In this document: positions 1 through 11,880 of the stretch, in pieces
How positions within the stretch are numbered: position 1 is the stretch's first letter
Layout of the letters: each line of letters begins with the position of its first letter
NCBI GenBank assembly: GCA_029953675.1
Contig: JAMWBK010000002.1
Location: forward strand, 2,418,001 to 2,482,000
Direction: 5' to 3'
Source: Rhodosorus marinus
Taxonomy: Eukaryota; Rhodophyta; Stylonematophyceae; Stylonematales; Stylonemataceae
Length of the DNA: 64,000 nt
Program-made: the position numbers and the translations under genes
Notes under the pieces: model-generated
The model's database searches: none
What the model was told of the DNA's origin: nothing
What the model saw: only the letters and a program-made list of their open reading frames with translations

Positions 1-1
1 A

Positions 2-199
2 GGAAATGAGTCCGTGGAAAAGGAAACGGGAACGATTACAATGGGCGAGGTGGATGATGAAGAGCGACATGTGGAAATGCAAGTTTTGGTGGACGATTCG
101 CTAGGAGAAATTGTAAAGGACAGCGATGGGGTTTCGGGGACGACACCCGAGAAGCCAAGAGTGGAAATTGTAGAAGAGCAAACAAAGGAAACAGATTAA
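2..199 (+). CDS. C-terminal part of an unknown acidic protein (5' end outside window)
   Basis: An open frame enters from the left edge and reads an acidic, low-complexity stretch rich in Glu, Asp and Val up to a TAA at 197-199. The same frame then stays open for another 63 codons to a second TAA at 389-391, and that part also looks protein-like (charged helix, then a Ser/Thr/Met-rich tail). Either the first TAA is the real stop, or it lies in an intron whose borders I cannot place with confidence, or the copy carries a nonsense change. No family is recognised. The gene converges on the WDR75 gene, leaving a short gap. Codon use looks like that of neighbouring genes. Confidence 0.4.
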   Translation, partial: GNESVEKETGTITMGEVDDEERHVEMQVLVDDSLGEIVKDSDGVSGTTPEKPRVEIVEEQTKETD

Positions 200-516
200 C
201 AAGAACTCGAAAATCAACGGAAAAAGATTCGAATTGGAACCCTTGACGAGGATGTATTGAATATCAACGAAAGACTGCAGACGAACGCAAGGATCGTCTC
301 AATGTACAGCACTATGGCTACTACTAGGCTCAATCAGGAGACTTTCGCTGCAAGACCGGAATCCAAAAAAAGCGGGGCGCCTGGGTTTTAATTACTCAAA
401 AAAAAATTACTTGTCCGGCGCGAGTTAGTCCATGTTATCTAGTTAATTATTTCAGGACGGTTTCTACCCCTCCCGAGGCTCAGCTCAAACACGCGAAGAT
501 TCAGAGCTGGCAATTT

Positions 517-3500
517 TCAGCTCTTCTGTTTTGTAGCAAATGCGTCCGCAAAGGACTTCAGTAAGTCTTCACTGAATGGTTGCCGCTGCTTGCTTCTCCT
601 AAGATTCTTCCCCGAAATTTCGTCCTTCTCGTCGTCTGATTCTGACTGTTGTAAATCTTCCCTAAGCGGAACTGCCTCATCTTCGTCTCCATCGCCGTCC
701 CGACTTCCCGTCATCATGTCCATCAAGAACTTCGGGCCAGTCACCGTAAGAGATGGGAGGGTATGAGAAGGAAGCTCAAATGCAGATAATGCGCGTCGCG
801 AGGCCGATAGCGCCACGTTGAGGTCTACATCCTCTTCCCGGCTCTTCTTATGATCATCATCATCTGACATTTCTGCGTCTTCACTTTGATCGAGCTCCTC
901 CTCTGCATCAGCAGTATTCCCGGATTCCGTCCTCGCTCGTGTTTGACGGACGCTGTCGTTCTCGCTGAGGACGATAAACTCCAAATCTTTCGCTAGGAGC
1001 ACCAACGCGGATTGGTCCCCAGTCTCCACCGGTACAAACGACATCGCCAGAACGTCGTGCCTGAAACGAAACACTCGTTTTGGAACGGGCTTTGAAACCT
1101 CGAAGATGGCGACAGCACACTGCGGTGTGCTTTCCGAGGAAGTCGACAAGTTCACAATGACCGCAAAGTTCTCACCGAGAGGATCTGCAGCAAACTCCCT
1201 CACTTTCATCCTAAAAGTCAAGTTCATCACCGAGCAGGTCAGGGTTCTATTCCACAATAGCCAACTCAGTCCAAGTGACCGTGAAGCCTGAAAAAGTACT
1301 GCCTTTCAAAACAAGAAAGCACAAGCCATTGTACGTACCTCGCTGACCACCAAACAGACCCCGTGATTACGTTCCAAACGTGTACACTTCTCGAACTCGA
1401 CGTAATCACAAGCGGGCTTTCAGTACTCCCCGTAAAGGACACGGATGTGATGTACTCGTTGGTCGGTGAATGACACAGGATTCTAGGATCAGCATCGATA
1501 TCTGTGATACCGTCCTCGTTCAATGTCCAAAGTGCCAGAACAGGACCACAAGCAGATGCCAGAAGAGAGCCATCCTTACTGAAACAAAGTGACGAACACC
1601 TAAAGCCACGGTACCCTATGCTTCTCGAGCAGTACCAGTCACTCTCCTTCCTCAGTTTCCAGAAATTGATACTGCCCTCCGACGACGACGTGGCAACGAC
1701 GTTCAAACGCGGATGAAAAACCAAACTGGTCGTATAGGCTCCCCCATGAGGATTTTCCACTTTCGCTGCTACTCGGAACTTGCCCTCGGGGTCAATCGAG
1801 TTGAACCTAAGAGTTTCCGTGACGAACTCGACATCCTTCACAACGAGGACGAAGAATCTTAGACCGCCAGTGCAAAGCGCGTGCCTTCACAAGTTCAATA
1901 TACTGGACTGTGGCTCGGCCTTACCTCGGAAGTCTTCGCTCTGAGAACATCGAGTGTAACTAGAAACGATCCATCAGCACTCAAACATGCGAGTTGCACC
2001 TTGCAAGTTGTACCCTTGCTCGGAGTCGCTCGATCCTTGAAAGCGAACAGCTCGTTTCTCGCACTGATCACAATGTCCGCCAGGTGTTCATCTCGCCACA
2101 TATCATAAGCTTGGATAACGTTCGGCAATCCCACCACGAGGGCAACGCCTGGGGATTTCAGATCAGGTAACAGACAAACCTTCGCCAATTTCTAAATCGC
2201 CAAGTGTTGTGAAGGTGGTCCATTCCAGTCAGACAGTGCAATCAAGTGCTGCCCCAAGCACTCAAAGGGCTTTCTAAACAAAGAGCATTAAATGGGAACG
2301 TACCGATCGGCTCCAAGAGCTTTGGTGAAAAGCATCGACAGGACGAATTCCCCGAACCTGGGCAACCACTGAGAACGAAGCGGCTGATACAAATCTCACC
2401 GCGTTGTCCCCACAAGTGAGCGCATATGAGGTTCCCGATGGCCTCGGCGAAATGCTCAAGATCGCTCCTCCTATCCGCGGCAAAAACCGTTTTCTCCCGG
2501 TGCTCAGCTCCCACATGACTAGCACTGCTTCTGAACCTCCAGAGAGCAAGATGTTGCCTTCATTAGTATAGGCAAGACTCAGTACAGAGCTCGCATGCCA
2601 GTGCATCTTCGACTGGCTAACGTTCTCCCCCTTCAACGTCTTCCTTCCCTTCACGTGACCTTCTGTTTCCATCGAAATGTTGTCAAAACGGTGCTAATGA
2701 GCTCCTGGTGGAGACTGGATTGAGGTTGAAACCATCATCAAGCTAGTCTAAGCTGTTTTCACGCACCGCAGAGCTTCACAACATTATGGTACACAGTGAT
2801 AACGCCAATCTCGTCACCAACAGCGAGGGATCCATCCTCAGGATGGAGCGACACTGCTGTAATTCTTCGGTTGTGTTTAAACTTCACAAAGCTACGGTTC
2901 TCAAAAGCCACGTTGCCACTAAACACGTAAACAGACCTCCTCCTGATGCCCAGGATCGTATCGCTCTTCGGTCCTGCGGCGATAAAGTTACAGTTCAAGC
3001 CAATGCTCGCTTCTGTACGGCCCTTCATGATCTCAATCTGTTACCAAAGTACGAAGAATCATGTAGCAAGTTCTTAGCAAATAGTTCCTGCAATACAGAC
3101 GAGAAGAAAGTCGAAAGAGCCCTGCCATGGCGTAAAGATTGGAAACCGCGATTCATACCCGTCTGAGCTCGCTACCTACTGCAATATACGCACGGTTTCT
3201 TTGTCCTTCTTGGATCGCAACGGCATGGATGGGGTATCCCACGTCAATTGTCCTGAGAATACTCCCATCTGACAAGTCCCATAACCGTGCTGTGCCGTCC
3301 GTAGAAGTCGAGATGCACCGAAACTTTCCTAGATCAGCAACTGCCGTGATTCCTTCTATGTGCTCCGAAAGGGTTTTAACCTGTAGTCAGTAATCCCAGT
3401 CTCGGTCAGTCCTCGCGAGGAAGCGCAGAAGAACGCCAGTCAATCCTGAGTGTATCTTATTACCCGGCCAAGACTTGAGATTTGATTGCCTGCTTCATCC

Positions 3501-3598
3501 GGTTGCCCAAAACCGTACATCTTCAGAGACCTGCCAGAAGGTAAAATCACGTAACGTCCATTTCCGCTCCAAACTGGGGAAGCAGTTCGTCCGCTCAT
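517..3598 (-). CDS. WDR75: WD-repeat protein WDR75 / UTP17, small-subunit processome
   Basis: This nucleolar beta-propeller protein belongs to the t-UTP part of the small-subunit processome, which supports rRNA transcription and early 18S processing. The protein is split over several exons. The start is the ATG at 3596-3598; the first exon ends at 3464, and a second exon at 3180-3380 carries a WD repeat ending in RLWDLSDG. A later exon (about 2274-2672) contains HWHASSVLSLAY, LLSGGSEAVLVMWEL and FLPRIGGAI, which match the diagnostic middle of WDR75. The C-terminal exon (517 to about 1250) has an acidic stretch and a basic tail, as in the family. Not every internal splice site was fixed. The family call rests on remembered WDR75 sequences and is firm; the exact exon chain is less so. 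Confidence 0.85.
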
Positions 3599-5986
3599 AC
3601 TTCCACCTGAACGTGAAAAGAAAAATGTCGTAGACGGAGTTAGTCTCATCTACCTGAAAAAGATCATGGAACTGGGCTTGGTCATCTCACCCCCATACAA
3701 CTCTGTACTCCATTGATCCTTCATTCTTGATGAAAGCGTCTCCACCGAGCGCAGAGGTTGCACAGTTCCTCAAACTGAGTTAACCCTCACAGCTAATCGT
3801 TCGTTTTAGTCATACTGCCTGACTCAAGTGTTTTTTTTCGGTCCCTCTTAAGCGCTGCCCAACTACGCACGCCGCCCACGCAGAGACGACTGGTGCATCC
3901 ATTCCATCCGAACCGTCTTGCATAGATCAGCTGGATTGGGCTGAAGTGCATGGCATTCCGCTTGATGAGACAATGGTGAATGGACGGAGTGGGAAGACTT
4001 GAGTTAATTCTTTGCCGTTCGCTCGCCTCCGCTGGTTCTGGATGGTGCTACTGTAGGCTACGTGGAAAAATGTCTGTGTCGGCCGCCGTGCGGATTTCGT
4101 CATTGCTCCTCCCTACTCTCGGAGATGGGATGAGGCTTTCGAGCCTTTCTCGTTTGAATTCAACGGAATTTTCAAATCATTCCTGACACGAGCTCGAGCA
4201 AAGTTGCACATAGAGTGTGCATCCTCCGGATACAGGTGCGTTTCCAAACTGGCACCAAGCCAGAAAACGCTTTTTTTCTTTCCTCGTTCTCGACGTCGCA
4301 TGCCTTTCAATTTCAGAAAGGGCAAGCTGTGCTCTCTCTGTCGTATGAATACTCTTCTGTCTCTACAGGCTTCAACAAGCGCAGCCAGTCAACTCGGAGT
4401 GCATGCACATGACCTCTACAACCGCGTTACCGTCGGTGCACACATTCCGCGTTCATAGAATCATTTAGCTATAGAAAAACTGTCTAGACAGTTGGCATAC
4501 ATCTAATGGTTAGTCTCCTACCAAAACTTTCCATCATTGGCTGTTATTGAAAACGGACAGTCTGTCTCTACTTTACTGGCCAATAACTCAAACGTTGTAC
4601 CCCTGATGGGAAAGTGCAGACTCTCTGAAAGCAACTGGGAAGTTTGCTCAAGTTTTACTATCGGAATCAATTTTGTTCCCTAACAAGGGGTGTGGAGAAA
4701 TTTTTTCTTGCTCCGTTCGTGTTTTCTTTCAAAACTTATAATTCAGGCTGGTGTTCATGATTTCTTCGGAAATACATGATCCAAACTCACACTGCTTCCC
4801 AGGTCGTGAAAGCTGAAACTGCGTCGGTGAGCGTGGGACCTGCTCGGGTTGAATGACGTTGTTAACTTTCTACTTAGATCGCGTCATTTGGCAATCGTAA
4901 GATCTGTCTTTCGAGTTTTTCACAGGGTTGAACCTTGCTCGATGCAATGGTGGGTCCACCCTTTCCCGGCCGCCAGGAGTGTGTGCCCCTGGTGAAACTC
5001 GCGATGAAGCCATTCTCCGTCCAGTGTCAGGTTGTGGCGTTTACTCCAGTCCTTTGCTTGCCAACTCTTGGTATCTTTACCTTGTCATATTGTCATGGTC
5101 TCTAGATTGGTATGCTTTGATCGTTTTGACCACACTCCAGTTGGTTGTTACTATACCCGCAATCAAGAAGCCCTGACAATGTTTAAATTATTTCTAGTAT
5201 ACATGAAAGCAGCTCGGCCTATGGTTTACTAATTTTGAGATCGTCCGTACTTTTTACAGAGTTGCAATCCAGAAAACGGAGTTGAAATATTCCCAAAAAA
5301 TTCCAATTAATGTACCTCGGTTTATCACGTTCCTCTATATTTAGAAATATATTATTCATAATCTAATATTTTAGGGTGTGCATCAAGAGTGCTTTCCCGC
5401 GGCCCCGTAGGGTACAACTCAACGAAATATTAGTTTTATTTTGAAAATATGTAGTATCGGGGAAAAAAAGCTGACAATACCCGGGGGTACAATCCTCAGA
5501 GGTAGGCTCCTAAATATTTGTTGATTTGGGAATAATGTGCGTTCGACTAAGGAGGAGATCTGTTGATTCGGACGGCCCCCGAGGAAGCAGTGAGGGATAA
5601 ACTAGATTCTCGAGCATGCTTAAAGATGTGATGGAGGTAAACCACTCGCTAATACCTGTTGATAACGTGCCTGTACCCCCTCCGGTGACTCACCACAAGT
5701 GAATCGCCCTAGTTTTAGACATACCCCGAAAACGATATTGTCTTTGACGATTTCTGTTTTCAGACGTTTTGTGTGATGAGGATGGCCGCTTTGAAATCGC
5801 ATAATAGCCTGTTGAGGTTTCGTTAGGCGAGCTGGTGGGGGGAGTTTCCGATATACATAGTGGTTTCGAGGGCGTGAAAGCAGCGGGTAGGAGTTTGCTA
5901 GGTTGGCTTCCTTGTGTTCGTAATAATTTCTGGCGTGGAGTTGTGTTTGCTTTGCTTTTTTTGTTTGGTTGGGTCTTTGGAACGGG
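3599..5986. other. Intergenic region without a recognised gene
   Basis: This region lies between the divergent starts of WDR75 and ATP synthase delta. It should hold both promoters. Only short overlapping frames are present, with no splice-consistent coding chain that I can follow. The part around 5230-5560 is AT-rich. Confidence 0.5.
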
Positions 5987-6894
5987 ATGAGCGCCGGCAT
6001 GTTGCGAGTTGGATTGCTGCGGCGGATGGGGCGTATCGCCTCAAAGGAGACGAGAAGATTTATGGCAGATGAGGCAACCAAGTCGACCAGGGATCCGACT
6101 AAGTTAATGTTCAATTTTCTTGTCCCCAGTTCGTCAGTGTACAAGGACGCGGAAGTGGTGAGTTGGAAACGTCGATATGCATTTTGACGATTTGCATGAG
6201 TCCGATGCCGTGCTGCTATCTGAGAGTTGAACACATGTAGTGTAGCTCCTGAAAGAAAATTTAACGTCCTGATCTTGATCATATCATTGCTTTGCTTCTG
6301 GCGTTTTGCTTGGATAACAGGATATGGTTGTTATCCCAGCGGCCACTGGTGAAATGGGTATTGTCTCAAGTCATGTTCCAACGGTTGCACAAATGATCCC
6401 AGGAATGGTATCTGTGTTCACAGGCGAAAAGGTACGATTTTGGTCTTCCCGAAGTTTTTTCGGAGATAAATTGTCTAAAATTCCGATCGTTTCACGTTCT
6501 AGGTCGAAAAGTATTTCGTAAGCAGCGGTTACACATTTATTCATCCGGACAGGACCGATGTTTGCGCCGCAGAGGCGGTAAAGGTAAGTCTATCTTGTGC
6601 AATTGACCACCCAAGATTCTCTTTCCACCAGCACTGATGCTTGTTTGTATTCAATGCGATTAGCTTGACGACGTTGACGCTGAGGCAGTTAAAAGTCAGT
6701 TAGCTCATTGCGAGAGTGCTATGGCTGGGGCGTCAAACGAAAAGGACAAGGCTGAGGCTCAGATCGGTACGTGGCAAGGGTTTACCGCCAAACGATTCTT
6801 TCGCTAACTCACAAATCTCACAAACTTGCTCATCGTACTCCGCGCAGGGGTTGAACTCTATAGTGCTCTCACCAGTGCCCTCGCGAGAAAGTAA
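5987..6894 (+). CDS. ATP5F1D: Mitochondrial F1-ATPase delta subunit (bacterial epsilon type)
   Basis: This is the central-stalk subunit of the F1 motor, equivalent to bacterial AtpC. Exons are 5987-6157, 6321-6431, 6503-6583, 6664-6766 and 6848-6894, giving 170 residues, normal for a precursor. The ATG at 5987 is the first in frame and opens a basic, Arg-rich mitochondrial presequence. The mature part contains the family signature GEMGI.SSHVPTVAQ.PG followed by the beta-sandwich segment KYFVSSGY and the C-terminal helical hairpin ending SALTSALARK. All four introns are GT-AG and keep the frame. The precursor could be plastid AtpC, but that is usually plastid-encoded in red algae, and the presequence looks mitochondrial. 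Confidence 0.92.
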
Positions 6895-8529
6895 GGACAT
6901 CCCGTGCCCGTTTTGGCATTCTAACAATGTTGGTTTGCGGTCTAATAAATATAACAGAACTACACCAAAGGCAACTATCGCACCTGGAAGTTGTTCGCAC
7001 GTACAACCTGTGATAGAATTCGACGCATACGCCGATGGTTGTATCCGATCAAATCTATCGGGAGCTCCTGCCCTTTTTGATGGTTATTAGACGCAGCCGC
7101 TTTGCCGTATCAATCAAAATACCGACGGTTTCCAGTTGGTCAACCAAGGCGAACAAGAATTCGGCTAGCTCTTCATTCGTTCAACTTAGGTCCCAAGGTG
7201 TAGTAAGCTATTATCGGATACTCCTGCCAAGGGGGTCTTGGAGGTGGTGCCGGCACAACAGAATTCCTCCGGCAGAGCGAGTGCGACTGCCTCTAGAACC
7301 TTGTCTTGTTGTTCTTTTCACGCGCATACGCTTCAAACATCAGCAGCATCGCTCCAACCCTCCCAAGTCTACCCCCATTCGAAAACGCACCACACTACCT
7401 CACCTATGGAGTTGGAGACCGATCGATTGCGTTCTGCCTAGTACGCATTCAATCTTCCCTAGTAGTACAAGAAGTGCACTAACCACACGTCGGCTCCTAC
7501 GCAAAATATTTGATATTTAATTTCACAACCAATATCTGCCAAACCCTATATGCAATTAAAACAGTCAGCTCTAAAACAACACCAAATAAATCTAATTCTG
7601 AACTTCAACCCAATAAATTCAAATAAAACCTCGTTTTCTGTTACATTAAGAAAATAACTCCCCCTAAAAATCCTTTGTTTTGCTCTTTCATTCTATTTAA
7701 CCCTAACGCGAGGGAAAAGTGTGAAAACGAGAGAGAAAAGTGCTCTCTCCCCTCAAACGACCAGGAAGAACATCTCCGTTGGCTGCTTTTTTTAACAAGG
7801 GGGGGGGGGGGTCGTTTTACCCAATTTTTTAATTTGATCCCTGAGAGGAAGAAAAAATCTCCAAAAATCATGGATGATATTCAGTTTTCGGATATTTTCA
7901 TATTGTTTCTCGTAATCTGTGAGGAGTTTTTGAAGGGGGTGGGGGGAAAGAGGAAGGAGAGGTGTTGTTTTTTGTTTGTTTTTTATTAAAGAGCGCGCGA
8001 GTAATATGTCTTGACTGGCGACTCTTTTTTCAAAGGGGGGAAGGTGGGTAGAGTCATGTATCCGGGATTGATAGGAAGACTCCCTTTGGTGTTAGATGGA
8101 CTTTGGGGTTCTGGTTACTTGAAGTTCGTCTTAGTTGGTTTGCGGGGGGAAGGAAGGGGGAAGATCTAAGGAGGGGGCGGAAGGGAGGTTAGGACTGTGT
8201 CTTCGTAGTCTGTATAGATCGTTTTTCTTTTAAGCAGCATTTTGGACGAACAGGGTTCTCTTTCATTATTTTTTTTTTATTTCGGGTTGCTGCGAGACGT
8301 GGTCTGGAAGAACTGGTCCGTCCTGGGTTTGACGGAGAAGGTGAGTTCTTCCGTTGCTTAATTTTCGAGTGGCTCATAATCCGTGTGCCAGACGTGAAGC
8401 TGAATCGTTCTGCAAAAAGTTCGCCTGACATTGTGTTGTGTTGTCTTTTTTTGGGTGGTTTGCTCTTTCGATCGCTTAGACTGTCCTCGGAAGTTTGGGT
8501 TGTTTACGATCTGAGAATACTAGATAGTC
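6895..8529. other. Intergenic region with a 13-G run
   Basis: There is no gene that I can support. A frame of 161 codons at 7035-7520 lacks an ATG start, family motifs and a splice context. A run of 13 G residues lies at 7799-7811, and G- and GA-rich DNA at about 7930-8190 precedes the next gene. Confidence 0.5.
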
Positions 8530-9673
8530 ATGTTTGAACCTGAACCTTATGAACCCGTCAATGATCCGGAAAATGGATCTATGGATGCAGAGGCTCTTTC
8601 AGCAGAGTTGCTGAAGGTAAGCTTAGCTGAGGAATTGATGTTGACGGAATTCCTGTTCGTTACTGAGCCATTCTCGGGTTCTGTACGGTCTAGCTGAGGA
8701 AAGAGAATACGGTGATGAGAAAGATGAGCGAAGATGCGCTGAGAGCGAAGGAGGACTACCGACAGAAGTACATGGAAATCGAGAAAGCTTTTGCTCCGAC
8801 GATGGAGGAGCTTACCGCCGCCAATAAGAGTCTTGAAGAAGCTGACGAAATCCTGGAAGAGATCCAGGGGAAGGTAGATCAAGCGGAGTCCTCAAAGACT
8901 GCTGCTGATCAGGTAAGGCCCGCAGACTGGGATATTCAAAATCTACTGTTTTCGTGTCACCTGAGTCAGAACCTGATACACACAACTGCTACTGCTTCCT
9001 ACCAGCTGTATCAACAAGCGAACGAAGAGAACGCTCGCCTAACCGAGGTGAGGTTCCCGCACGGAATGCCTAATAGCTAAGATCCTCCGGGACTCATTGT
9101 TTCTCCCCCTCCACCAAGTAGATAGTAGATGATTTGGATAAGCAAATAGAAGCGGCAAAATCAGGCCTTGCAAAAGCAGAGGAGGATAATGAACGAACGC
9201 AACAGGAAGCCGAGAAGCTCAGGGTATCATTGGAGCAGGCGAAGGGCGCTACCGAGGAGATGAATAGGGAGAAGCATGATCTGCTGAAGAGCCACGCTGA
9301 AACGACGAGCGCGTTGAGAAAGGAGATCGAAGAGGAAAAGAAGATGCTTGAGGAAGCGAAAGCTCAAGTTGTCAAATTCAGCGCGGAAGCATCCACCGCG
9401 AAGCAACAGTTGGCAGAGCTACAGAAGGAGGTGGCAGAGCTACAGAAAGCGGCTGTGGAGTCTTCAGCAGCTATGGAGACGTTGCACGCAGACTTGGCAA
9501 AGACAGCGGATGGTATGAAGACAGCTCAGGACACCGTAGCGAAGCTCGAGGCGGAGAATGCCGCAAAGCCAGAACCAAAGTCGCAACTGATTCCTGGAGT
9601 TGGAGTTGGCGCGCTTGTAACGGGAGCCGCGCTTTTGCTTCTCCGAGCGATAAGCAAACCGAGGTCAAACTAG
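8530..9673 (+). CDS. Coiled-coil protein with a C-terminal membrane anchor, function unknown
   Basis: Four exons (8530-8616, 8694-8912, 9006-9047, 9122-9673) give 299 residues. After an acidic N-terminus of about 25 residues, almost the whole protein (about 30-265) is heptad-rich Glu/Lys/Ala helix, so a long coiled coil is expected. It ends with a Gly/Ala/Leu-rich hydrophobic stretch starting LIPGVGVGALVTGAALLLL and a short basic tail, the layout of a tail-anchored protein on the ER, mitochondrion or plastid envelope. There is no N-terminal signal. The family is not recognised, and similarity searches with coiled coils will be noisy. The role could be tethering or scaffolding, but that is only inference. 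Confidence 0.75.
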
Positions 9674-10084
9674 CGCAAACGACGTGGCTTTGGTGGAGCG
9701 ATGCGTATCGAAGCTCCTTCCGGGGCTATGAAATTGCTACACAAGAGGCTGTTAGGCCGAGAATAAATTTGTTGCGTCTGTGGGGCTTGAGTGATTGCGA
9801 ATTCCAGGCGCTCTGAATATGCACCTCTTCGTTTTCTATAAACTTGCGATTCCCTCCGATTCCTACGTTTGAACTATTCGCTGCAGTCCTCCCGAACTGT
9901 TAGGGCGAAACGGTCATGGCGTAAATTCCCTCCTGGTATAGAGGAGGATTGAGCTCGTACAACTGCGTGCACAGCGTGTGCTCAGGCCGAACGTCTGAAA
10001 ACGCCATTGCTGGATCTTTGAAACCCGTAATCCGATTTTCTTCGGTCAATAAGATTGGTCGCTTTCTTCAGCAAAAAATAGTTC
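9674..10084. other. 3' flanks of two convergent genes
   Basis: This short gap between the convergent ends of the coiled-coil gene and LSM4 has no coding signal and probably holds the two 3' untranslated regions. Confidence 0.5.
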
Positions 10085-11008
10085 CTAGCCGCGCCCTCTG
10101 TCTCCACGGCCTCGACCACCACCACGACCTAACGAGCCAAACCAGACAAGACCATGTACAGCCATTGTCAGCTTCAAAGTTCTGAACTGCATCTCGTGCA
10201 TTTGTCAACTCACCTCGACCCCTTCCTCTTCCACGAGAGTTCGGCCTCTGAAAGAAACGACAAGGAAACACATTAAGAGTGAGGTGTCAGAAACGGATCG
10301 TATTACGTGAAGGTGTGCAGAAGCATGATCAGATCGTGTTCTCACATTATCCCTCCGGTTAGCGTTCTCCTCTTGTACAACATCGATGATCTCGTCGGGG
10401 ACTCTCAAATACCTGCATTAGCAAGAGCACAAATCAAGTCCTGCTTCAGATCCCTACGCTTGAAACTGAACGCAAGTCAAGAGCCTAGTTTTACGCTTTA
10501 GCCTCACTTGATTGCACTACCGCGGATGTAAATCTCAGTAACTTTCCAAAACTTCTCTCCGTCCTTCGAAGTACAAACGACCTCGCGCAAGTTCAGGTTC
10601 ATCCATGTATCGATCGAAACAAGAAATCCATTGTACGTTTCTCCAGTCTTCAGCTCGACCAGCTAACCCGCGCGAACAAGAAGGAACGCGGTCAAAAATG
10701 AAGAAAACTAATCAGCAAAAATGGAAGGGGATTCCATCCCAGCTCTTTCCATTCAAAAAACAAGAAGACTAGACAGTAACAACAAATAAAAAGAAGCAGA
10801 ACCATTCAATCGCTACGCTTTCTCACCATAGGGTGACCTTGACATGTCCTCAACAGCGACAACGGAAGCTAATCACCAGACAAAAAAATAGCACACAAAA
10901 AAAGACACACGCGACAGATTCAGTAACAGATCGATCCATCGGAGCTTTTCTGAGCCAACAAAACAGAATATATAGCGTCGCTTCTTCTTCATCCCTTCAC
11001 CTTACCAT
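10085..11008 (-). CDS. LSM4: U6 snRNA-associated Sm-like protein LSM4
   Basis: LSM4 is a subunit of the LSM2-8 ring on U6 snRNA and of the LSM1-7 ring in mRNA decay. Six coding exons are read on the minus strand: 11006-11008, 10827-10868, 10508-10662, 10346-10412, 10214-10247 and 10085-10128, giving 114 residues. Sm1 reads [19 protein letters not shown] with WMNLNLREV; Sm2 has [20 protein letters not shown] followed by DEIIDVV, all typical of LSM4. The C-terminus is an RG-rich tail, also typical. The first coding exon appears to contain only the ATG; the next exon starts with LPLSLLR, the usual residues 2-8. All introns are GT-AG and frame-consistent. Confidence 0.93.
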
Positions 11009-11345
11009 CTTCCGAGAGGGAAAAAAGCTTCACCCAAGAAAATGCAAAACTCCGCGATCCAAGAAGAAGATCCAAAAGACAAAAACTCTACCCAAAACAA
11101 CAACAACAATAAGACAGTCTTTGCTAATAGAAACGTCCTCGTCGTCGAGCTTGCTCAGCCTACTAAATCAATCTGAGTTCGTCCTCCTCCTCCTCTTCAC
11201 CGGAAAAGAGCTGCTACAAAGGCGAAGAACATCAACAGTTCAATCTCTTCACTAAGACTTTCTTTTCATCAGATCGAGAAGCGCTCCTTGGGCAAGTAAA
11301 GCGGTGCAAAGTGTTAAATTTCGACTTTCCTCGTCAAGAGGACAG

Positions 11346-11880
11346 ATGAGGAGAGCGGGCAATCAGGTAAGTAGAGTGGAGAGACTTTGTAGCGGAAGGG
11401 TAGTTTGGTAGTCTACCTTCTGCTCTGATTCTCTCAGTCTAGATAACGCGGCGATTACAGATTTAGGGTTGAGGAAAAAAAGCGAGCTTTCCTCGAAACA
11501 GCAATCGGTTCTTTGGTCTCAAGCGGTGATAAGGAAAGCTTGGGTGCCCGCGACGGTTAGAGACCAGGCATCCGAGACTTGATCGGGGAACGCAATGGCC
11601 GAATGGTGTCTGGACTACTGATCGAGGAGGCAGTGGTCTGTGTCGAAGTGCCCTATATTGGTCACCCAAACCAATTGAACGCCACGACTTTTATGAATCC
11701 ACTGTCGTCTGCCGATGATGGCCATTGCTTTGCTCTGATTTTGTGAGAGCGTTTTCTGGTTTACCTGAGGTCTGATGCATACCTTGTTCGTTCAGGCCAA
11801 CATCATCAGAATTGAATCTCGATGAACCTTTTGGTAGAGGTCATCGCTTTGCACTCAAAATTGCGGATGGCACCGGCTAG
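11346..11880 (+). CDS. Small protein of unknown function, three exons
   Basis: I infer exons 11346-11366, 11561-11742 and 11796-11880, giving 95 residues. The first exon encodes only seven residues (MRRAGNQ) before GTAAGT; the second reads a mixed beta-strand-like segment including GRMVSGLLIEEAVVCVEV; the third ends with GRGHRFALKIADGTG. Splice sites GTAAGT/TTAG and GTGAG/TTCAG keep one frame. Strands of alternating hydrophobic residues suggest a small beta-barrel, but I recognise no family. A further protein-like frame (11462-11557, with EEKKRAFLETAIGSLVSSG) lies inside the first intron in the same frame as exon 2, cut off by the TAG at 11558-11560. It may be an alternative exon. Confidence 0.45.

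Noticed and set aside
5620-6282. A 220-codon minus-strand frame
   Set aside because: It lies antisense to the first exon and intron of the ATP synthase delta gene, has no motif, and its composition fits a shadow frame.
7035-7520. A 161-codon plus-strand frame after ATP synthase delta
   Set aside because: No ATG start, no splice-consistent extension and no recognisable protein features.
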